The notes under the pieces are model-generated. The model was not told the DNA's origin and searched no databases. It saw only the letters and a program-made list of their open reading frames with translations. Shown here piece by piece: positions 6,875-11,312 of a stretch of DNA of 11,312 nucleotides. The DNA is from Anaerolinea sp. Lineage in GTDB: Bacteria > Chloroflexota > Anaerolineae > Anaerolineales > Villigracilaceae. Position 1 is the first letter of the stretch. The number at the start of each line of letters is the position of its first letter. A program made the translations under genes and the position numbers. The DNA is taken from NCBI GenBank assembly GCA_020720965.1, contig DYNS01000058.1, forward strand, positions 1 to 11,312. Direction: 5' to 3'.

Positions 6875-7393
6875 ATGGATACCATCCTGCTGCAACTGTT
6901 TTGGGTTTTTCTCAAGGTCAACCTGCTCAGCACTTCGGGACCTGCCTCGGTGGGGCTGTTGTATCAGGAAGCGGTAGGCAGTTTCGTCACCGAGAGTCAA
7001 TTTGTGCAGGCGGTTGGGCTTTCCTCCGTCCTCCCCGGCAGTGACGCAATTCAACTGGCGATGTATGTCGGCTACGCCGCCGCCGGAATCCCCGGCGGGT
7101 TGGTGGCAATGCTCGGAACCATCCTCCCGCCGACCGCGCTCATCCTGGGGGTTGTCAGCCTGCTGCACCGCCTGCGCCGCGAAGCCTGGCTGGGAAGTTT
7201 TATAGAAGGTCTCAGCCCCGCCATCTCGGTTCTCATGCTCTTCACCGCCTGGAAAATCTTTGAAAAAGGCGGCGAAACCGGCTGGCTGGGTTGGGCGCTG
7301 GGCGGAGCAAGCCTGCTGGCGCTGGCGCTCAACGCCCCGGCGCGGCTCGTGGTACTCATTGCCGGAATTTTGGGGGTCATCTTCCTGCCATGA
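6875..7393 (+). CDS. ChrA-family (chromate-transporter-like) membrane protein, first copy
   Basis: A 172-residue integral membrane protein of the short-chain CHR family; full-length ChrA has two such domains fused. The N-terminal helix has VFLKVNLLSTSGPASVGLLYQ where classical ChrA has the FGG-type motif. It is followed by FVQAVGLSSVLPGSDAIQLA (family Leu-x-PGP-x-x-x-x-x-A motif with Ser for the second Pro) and MYVGYAAAGIPGGLVAMLG, then ILPPT. The remaining sequence is three or four hydrophobic helices. It starts 12 nt after elp3 without an evident Shine-Dalgarno and overlaps the next gene by 4 nt (ATGA). Short-chain members act as two-gene pairs. Chromate is the named substrate of the family, but with these altered motifs the real substrate could be another oxyanion or unknown. 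Confidence 0.82.
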   Translation: MDTILLQLFWVFLKVNLLSTSGPASVGLLYQEAVGSFVTESQFVQAVGLSSVLPGSDAIQLAMYVGYAAAGIPGGLVAMLGTILPPTALILGVVSLLHRLRREAWLGSFIEGLSPAISVLMLFTAWKIFEKGGETGWLGWALGGASLLALALNAPARLVVLIAGILGVIFLP

Positions 7394-7926
7394 AAAAAGA
7401 CTCTCTTGCCATTTGGCTTAAACTATTCTGGATGTTTCTCAAAATCAACCTGCTTTCCCCCTCAGGACCGGCATCCATTGGGCTGCTCTACGAAGAAGCC
7501 GCCGGAAAACTGATGAGCAAAGAACGCTTTGTAGAGGCGGTGGGATTCTCCAATGTCTTGCCCGGTAGCGAAGCCCTAAAACTTGCCATGTTTGTCGGCC
7601 ACGCGGCGGCGGGCGCGCCCGGCGTTTTTGCCGCCATTTTAGGAGCCATCTTCCCCCCCACCGTGATGATGCTGGCAGTCTCTGCCCTTTTGGCACAATT
7701 CCAACACGAAGAATGGCTGCAACGCTTTGTGGGCGGCATGAGTCCCGCCGTAGCCGCGCTGATGGCGGTTGTCGCCTGGCAACTCTTCCGCGCCAGTTCT
7801 GCCCGAAAGTTCGACAAACGCACCCTGCTCATTGCCGCCCTCAGCGCGTTGGCGTTGGGCTTCAACGTTCCATCCCCCCTTGTCCTGCTGGGGGCGGGGG
7901 TGTTGGGCGTTTTCCTCTTCCGATAA
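7390..7926 (+). CDS. ChrA-family (chromate-transporter-like) membrane protein, second copy
   Basis: A 178-residue integral membrane protein, paralogous to the gene just before it. Aligning the segment from LFW to LPPT by eye gives about 53 identities in 84 positions, including LLS-x-SGPAS-x-GLLY, VLPGS and AAAG-x-PG. The start is the ATG at 7390, overlapping the previous stop as ATGA. It has a short charged N-terminus (MKKDS) that the first copy lacks, and a basic loop ASSARKFDKRT at about residues 137-147. The pair probably assembles as a heterodimer equivalent to a fused two-domain ChrA. The substrate is not determinable from sequence. The 25-nt gap to the stress-protein gene, with GAGG inside it, keeps it within the operon. 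Confidence 0.82.
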   Translation: MKKDSLAIWLKLFWMFLKINLLSPSGPASIGLLYEEAAGKLMSKERFVEAVGFSNVLPGSEALKLAMFVGHAAAGAPGVFAAILGAIFPPTVMMLAVSALLAQFQHEEWLQRFVGGMSPAVAALMAVVAWQLFRASSARKFDKRTLLIAALSALALGFNVPSPLVLLGAGVLGVFLFR

Positions 7927-7951
7927 ACCTAATCCCCCTGTGCGAGGCGAG

Positions 7952-8788
7952 ATGAAAAAACCCCTACTTGTTTTTACCAACGGACGCGAAAGCACCTGGG
8001 CGCTGACCCAATACGCTGCCTGGCTGGCAGAACGCCTGGATTTGCCGCTTACCCTGGTGGGAATTTTGGAAAACAGCGGCGAAGAAGAACTGCTGGAAGA
8101 ATTTTTTAGCCGCGCCGTAAGCCTGTTTCAGGAAAAAGGGCTAAAGTACAGCCTGCGCCTGGAAACCGGAGCCGCCGAGGAGGTCATCCCCGCCCTGGCA
8201 GCCCGCCTCCCCGCCGAAATGGCGCTGGTTGCCCCCCTGGGTAGACCCATCCTGCGCCGATTCCTGGTCGGGCGTTCGTTTCGGCATATTCTGGCGGATG
8301 TGCAAATCCCCATCCTGTACGTCCCTGCCGCCCGCATCCCCGCGCAGAAGATTCTCATCTGCCTGGGCGGGCTGGAGTATGGGCTGGCGGTGGAGCAAGT
8401 GGGCGTAGACCTGGCGCAAAAGCTGGGCGCAGAAGTGACCCTGCTGACGGTTGTCCCTGCCATAGACCTGGACTACCCGGAGGCGCGTCTCATCCGTGAG
8501 CAGTGGGAAACCCTGGCAGAAACACAAACCCTGCCCGGCAAAACCTTGCGCGCCGCGCTGGAGGTTGCTCAAAAGGCAGGGGTGAAAGCCCAGGTAAAAA
8601 CCCGCCTGGGCAATGTGTTGGAAGAAATTCGCGCCGAACTGCGCGAAGGGGGCTACGATATGATTTGCATGGGTTCCGCTCACAGCTCGGAGAGCCTGAG
8701 GCAGCGGTATATGCCCAACGTTACCGCAGAGATTGCGGAGGGGGCGGCAGTGCCGCTTTTAACGGTTCGCTTTCACGGGCGGGATTAA
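7952..8788 (+). CDS. Tandem-domain universal stress protein (UspA family)
   Basis: A 278-residue soluble protein with two Usp folds in a row: about 1-130 (starts KKPLLVFTNGRES, ends IPILYVPA) and about 135-278 (starts QKILICLGGLE, contains AEVTLLTVVPAID, ends VPLLTVRF). Usp domains bind ATP or AMP through a G-2x-G-9x-G(S/T) motif. Here domain 1 keeps only PLGRPILRRFLVGRS (first Gly replaced) and domain 2 has MGSAHSSESLRQRYMPNVT, lacking the later glycines, so nucleotide binding may be weak or lost. The ATG at 7952 has GAGG 7 nt upstream; an in-frame ATG further upstream at 7769 would lie inside the transporter gene. Last in the operon and next to two transporter genes, it may regulate them (inference). 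Its TAA overlaps the stop of convergent obg. Confidence 0.87.
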   Translation: MKKPLLVFTNGRESTWALTQYAAWLAERLDLPLTLVGILENSGEEELLEEFFSRAVSLFQEKGLKYSLRLETGAAEEVIPALAARLPAEMALVAPLGRPILRRFLVGRSFRHILADVQIPILYVPAARIPAQKILICLGGLEYGLAVEQVGVDLAQKLGAEVTLLTVVPAIDLDYPEARLIREQWETLAETQTLPGKTLRAALEVAQKAGVKAQVKTRLGNVLEEIRAELREGGYDMICMGSAHSSESLRQRYMPNVTAEIAEGAAVPLLTVRFHGRD

Positions 8789-10053
8789 TCCTGCCATTCC
8801 AGTTCAAAATCGCCAACGGCAACGGTATCGCCATCCCGCACACCGGCTTTACGCAGGGCATCTTCCACGCCCAGGGCTTCCATCAGTTTTTGGAAGCGGC
8901 GCAAAGAGCCGGGGTGTTCCCAATAGGTCATTTGGGCGGCGCGTTCTATGGCTACGCCAGAAACTCTCCAAGAGCCGTCATCCTGCCGCCGGATGCTAAA
9001 GTCTTTGGGGTCTTCCTGCGGGCGGTAGATGGGCATGGGCAGGTCGGCATCTTGCAGAGCGGGGGTTTCTGCCAGGCGGGCGGCGGCTTTTTGCAGCAGG
9101 GCGCGAATTTCCGTCCGCGCCATTGCCGAGACGGTGAAGACCTGGCTTACGCCGCGCTTTTTCAGTTCCTTTTTTATCTGTTCCAGGTTTTCCTGGGCTT
9201 CGGGCTGGTCTATTTTGTTGACGGCGACAATTTGCGGTTTTTTTGCCAGGTGTGGGTCAAAGAGAGACATTTCGGTATTAATCTGGCTAAAGTCGGCAAC
9301 CGGGTCAGGGGAGAGTCCATCTAACAGGTGAACGAGGACGCGGGTGCGTTGAACGTGGCGGAGGAATTCGAAGCCCAGACCGGCTCCCTGGCTTGCGCCT
9401 TCTATCAGCCCCGGAATATCTGCCAGAACGATGGTGGTTTCGTCATCCAACCGGGCTACGCCCAGGTTTGGCTCCAAGGTGGTAAAGGGGTAGGGCGCAA
9501 TTTTGGGTCTGGCGTTGGTGAGGGCAGAAAGCAGGGTAGATTTTCCGGCGTTGGGTACGCCAACAATGCCGATGTCGGCAATGAGTTTCAGTTCCAGGCG
9601 CAGGTTTTTCTCTTCTCCGGGTTCGCCTTTTTCGGCTGTGCGCGGAACCTGGTGACGGGCGCTGGCGAAGTGCTGGTTGCCCCTTCCGCCTCGCCCGCCT
9701 TTGCAGAGCAGAAGACGCTGCCCCGGCTCGGTCAGGTCGCCGAGCAGGTCGCCGGTAAAGGCATCGAAGATGACTGTGCCGGGCGGGACGGGGATGACCA
9801 AATCTGGCGCGCCCCTGCCAGACATGTTGTTGGGTCCGCCGTTTTTGCCGTCTGTGGCGATGTAACGCTCTTTTTGTTGAAAGTTGGAGAGAGTGTTGAG
9901 GGTGGCTTTGACTTCGAGGTACACGCTGCCGCCCACGCCGCCATCGCCGCCATCGGGTCCGCCGCGTGGGACGAATTTTTCGCGGTGGAAGTGAACCATG
10001 CCGTCTCCGCCTTTGCCGGAGCGGACGTAAATTTGTGCCTGGTCTATGAGCAT
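8785..10053 (-). CDS. obg: Obg/CgtA ribosome-assembly GTPase
   Basis: A 422-residue essential GTPase associated with large ribosomal subunit maturation and stress control. The domain order is standard. The glycine-rich Obg fold spans residues 1-158 (start LIDQAQIYVRSGKGGDG, GGPDGGDGG, CKGGRGGRGNQHF). The GTPase domain carries G1 GVPNAGKST (165-173), G2 at TTLEPN (191-196), G3 DIPG (212-215), G4 NKID (279-282) and G5 SAM (309-311). The C-terminal OCT domain (about 350-420) has FSIRRQDDGSWRVSG and YWEHPGSLRRF. All motifs are intact. The ATG at 10051-10053 begins the conserved N-terminus. A TATAAT box lies about 35 nt upstream in the 54-nt gap after the dehydrogenase-like gene, so it may have its own promoter. 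It converges on the stress-protein gene with overlapping stop codons. Confidence 0.97.
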   Translation of the reverse strand: MLIDQAQIYVRSGKGGDGMVHFHREKFVPRGGPDGGDGGVGGSVYLEVKATLNTLSNFQQKERYIATDGKNGGPNNMSGRGAPDLVIPVPPGTVIFDAFTGDLLGDLTEPGQRLLLCKGGRGGRGNQHFASARHQVPRTAEKGEPGEEKNLRLELKLIADIGIVGVPNAGKSTLLSALTNARPKIAPYPFTTLEPNLGVARLDDETTIVLADIPGLIEGASQGAGLGFEFLRHVQRTRVLVHLLDGLSPDPVADFSQINTEMSLFDPHLAKKPQIVAVNKIDQPEAQENLEQIKKELKKRGVSQVFTVSAMARTEIRALLQKAAARLAETPALQDADLPMPIYRPQEDPKDFSIRRQDDGSWRVSGVAIERAAQMTYWEHPGSLRRFQKLMEALGVEDALRKAGVRDGDTVAVGDFELEWQD

Positions 10054-10089
10054 AGGAAACTTTCTGAATGGGTGTGAATAAGGGGCGGA

Positions 10090-10095
10090 ATTATA
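10090..10095 (-). promoter_or_regulatory. TATAAT -10 box upstream of obg
   Basis: A perfect minus-strand TATAAT lies in the 54-nt gap between the dehydrogenase-like gene and obg, about 36 nt before the obg ATG. That leaves a leader of roughly 30 nt with a weak AGAAAG site. No good -35 hexamer is found 17 bp upstream, since that position already lies inside the preceding gene's end. Confidence 0.4.
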
Positions 10096-10107
10096 ACGGC
10101 AAAAAGG

Positions 10108-11312
10108 CTAACGCGCCTGCAGGCGATAGATAACGCCGGTGTTGTAATCTGCCAGGTAAAGTTCGCCTTCGTCATCCACGCCAAAGGTGCTAATGCGGAA
10201 ATTGGTCTGGAAAAGGGGCGCAGTTTGCGAGAGTTGCAGGGTTTCGCCTTGCCGCGCATCTGCCGGGATGCCCCAGATGTTGCCGGAGCAGTAATCCCCC
10301 AGCAGGTACACGCCCTGCCAGGCGGGCAGACTATCCCCGCGATAGACCGCCCCGCCGGTGACGGAGCAGCCATAGCCGTGCGAATATTCTGCCAGGGGTT
10401 GCCAGTATTCCGGGCGGGAACTACCCTGATAGGTATGGCTGCCTTCCACTTCGTTCCAGCCCAGGTTGGCGGGGGCGGCGAGGCGGTTCACTTCTTCCCA
10501 TTCGTTTTGACCCACATCCGCCACCCAAAGGTGGTTGGTGAGGGGGTCGAAGGAAAAGCGCCAGGGGTTGCGTAAGCCGTATGCCCAAATTTCCGGCATT
10601 CCGCCGCCGGAGGCAAAGGGGTTGTCGGCGGGGATGGCGTAGGGGTCGCCGTTATCGACATCCACACGCAGGATTTTGCCAAGCAGGGTATTCACGGATT
10701 GGGCGTTGTCGTAAGGGTCGCCTGCTGAGCCGCCATCTCCCAACCCGATGTAGAGATAGCCATCCGCGCCGAAGGCGAGAGCGCCGCCGTTGTGGTTGCC
10801 AAAGGGCTGCTGCACAAAGAGAATTTCTTTTTCGGTTTGGGGGTCGGCGCTGTTGGCGCTGGCGGTGAAGCGGGAGATGTGGGTATTCCCCTGAGAATCG
10901 GTGTAGTTGACGTAAAAATAGCCGTTTTGCGCGAAGCGAGGGTGAAAAGCCAGCCCTAACAATCCCTGTTCCGAGCCAGAAAAAACCGCCCGCCCGGTGA
11001 TGTCTAAAAAGGGTTGGGGCAGAACCTGCCCATGGAGCAAGATGCGAATGACCCCGCCCTGCTCCACGATGAACAAGCGCCCGCTACCATCGCCTGGGCT
11101 GCGGATGTCTAGCGGGGCTTGGAAGCCGTCCATCACCTGCGCCCACTGATAGGCGGCGGCGTCTGGCAGGGTGATGGGCGGAACCGAGGCGGCAGTAGCA
11201 GCGGGGGTGAGGGTGGGGGCAAGCGTTGGCAGGGGGCTGGGGTTGGCGCTGGGGGAGGCGGGCGCTGTAACCGTAACCGGTGCCAAACAAGCCGGAACTT
11301 TTACTGTTACCG
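10108..11312 (-). CDS. Glucose/sorbosone dehydrogenase-type beta-propeller protein, 5' end cut by window edge
   Basis: At least 400 residues, open at the right edge. A Pro/Thr/Ala-rich linker (from about TVTAPASPSANPSP to TAAS) precedes a six-bladed propeller of the PQQ-dependent soluble glucose / L-sorbosone dehydrogenase family (aldose dehydrogenase YliI-like). Family landmarks are APLDIRSPGDGSGRLFIVEQ, GLLGLAFHPRF, FGNHNGGALAFGADGYLYIG (with the conserved His), GLGDGGSAGDP, GKILRVDVDNGDPY, YGLRNPWRFSFDP, DVGQNEWEEV, HGYGCSVTGGAVYRG, LGDYCSGNIWG and VDDEGELYLADY. Such enzymes oxidise aldose sugars outside the cytoplasm using PQQ and calcium, but many relatives are uncharacterised. There is no in-frame stop upstream to position 11312. 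The TTG at 11284-11286 is therefore probably not the real start; a signal peptide or lipobox should lie beyond the edge. Whether PQQ is actually bound is not certain. Confidence 0.88.
   Translation of the reverse strand, partial: VTVKVPACLAPVTVTAPASPSANPSPLPTLAPTLTPAATAASVPPITLPDAAAYQWAQVMDGFQAPLDIRSPGDGSGRLFIVEQGGVIRILLHGQVLPQPFLDITGRAVFSGSEQGLLGLAFHPRFAQNGYFYVNYTDSQGNTHISRFTASANSADPQTEKEILFVQQPFGNHNGGALAFGADGYLYIGLGDGGSAGDPYDNAQSVNTLLGKILRVDVDNGDPYAIPADNPFASGGGMPEIWAYGLRNPWRFSFDPLTNHLWVADVGQNEWEEVNRLAAPANLGWNEVEGSHTYQGSSRPEYWQPLAEYSHGYGCSVTGGAVYRGDSLPAWQGVYLLGDYCSGNIWGIPADARQGETLQLSQTAPLFQTNFRISTFGVDDEGELYLADYNTGVIYRLQAR

Noticed and set aside
6050..7168. A 372-codon open frame on the minus strand opposite elp3
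   Set aside because: It is antisense to a complete Elp3 with all catalytic motifs, its translation is low-complexity Gly/Gln/Val-rich without recognisable domains, and it crosses two gene boundaries: a GC-rich shadow.
8503..9324. A 273-codon plus-strand frame spanning the Usp and obg genes
   Set aside because: Out of frame with Usp and antisense to Obg, with no domain signature.
11284..11286. TTG as the start of the dehydrogenase-like gene
   Set aside because: The frame stays open to the window edge, no ribosome-binding site precedes the TTG, and no signal peptide follows it although the protein looks extracytoplasmic.
11287..11310. Possible lipobox VPAC just upstream of the dehydrogenase-like linker
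   Set aside because: The preceding residues (VTVK) are too short and charged to judge as a signal-peptide core, and Pro at -2 is unusual; the true N-terminus is outside the window.

Overview
The window reads as bacterial chromosome, most likely from a Chloroflexota relative of the Anaerolineae. The phylum is inferred from three things: a bacterial Elp3 with the 'CPGKCIFCP' cluster motif resembling the enzyme known from Dehalococcoides, extracytoplasmic proteins with Pro/Thr-rich linkers, and moderate-to-high GC. No rRNA, tRNA, CRISPR array, integrase or transposase gene is visible.

Left block (1-3499, minus strand). This is a potassium-uptake kdp operon, read right to left: an unnamed 32-residue membrane peptide, kdpF, kdpA, then kdpB, which runs off the left edge after about 492 codons. 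The first three genes are chained by ATGA stop/start overlaps. The chain is broken between kdpA and kdpB by a REP/BIME-like nested palindrome (1510-1608). kdpC, if present, lies beyond the left edge; no kdpD or kdpE is in the window.

Divergent intergenic region (3500-3695). It holds the kdp start region with an 8-bp direct repeat spaced 32 bp, and a TACAAT -10 box placed so that the next gene would have a leaderless mRNA.

Middle block (3696-8788, plus strand). Six tightly packed genes (gaps 9, 2, 12, -4 and 25 nt) form a probable operon: a NodB-fold deacetylase-like lipoprotein, a HIT/HINT protein, Elp3 (tRNA wobble-uridine modification), two tandem short ChrA-family membrane proteins that are clear paralogues of each other, and a two-domain universal stress protein with degraded nucleotide-binding motifs.

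Right block (8785-11312, minus strand). The ribosome-assembly GTPase Obg converges on the stress-protein gene, and the two stop codons overlap within one TTAA. Upstream of obg is a glucose/sorbosone dehydrogenase-type beta-propeller protein whose N-terminus lies beyond the right edge.

Most of the window is recognisable. The parts least explained by known families are the 32-residue kdp leader peptide, the palindromic insert inside the kdp operon, and the ChrA-like pair coupled to a degenerate Usp protein.
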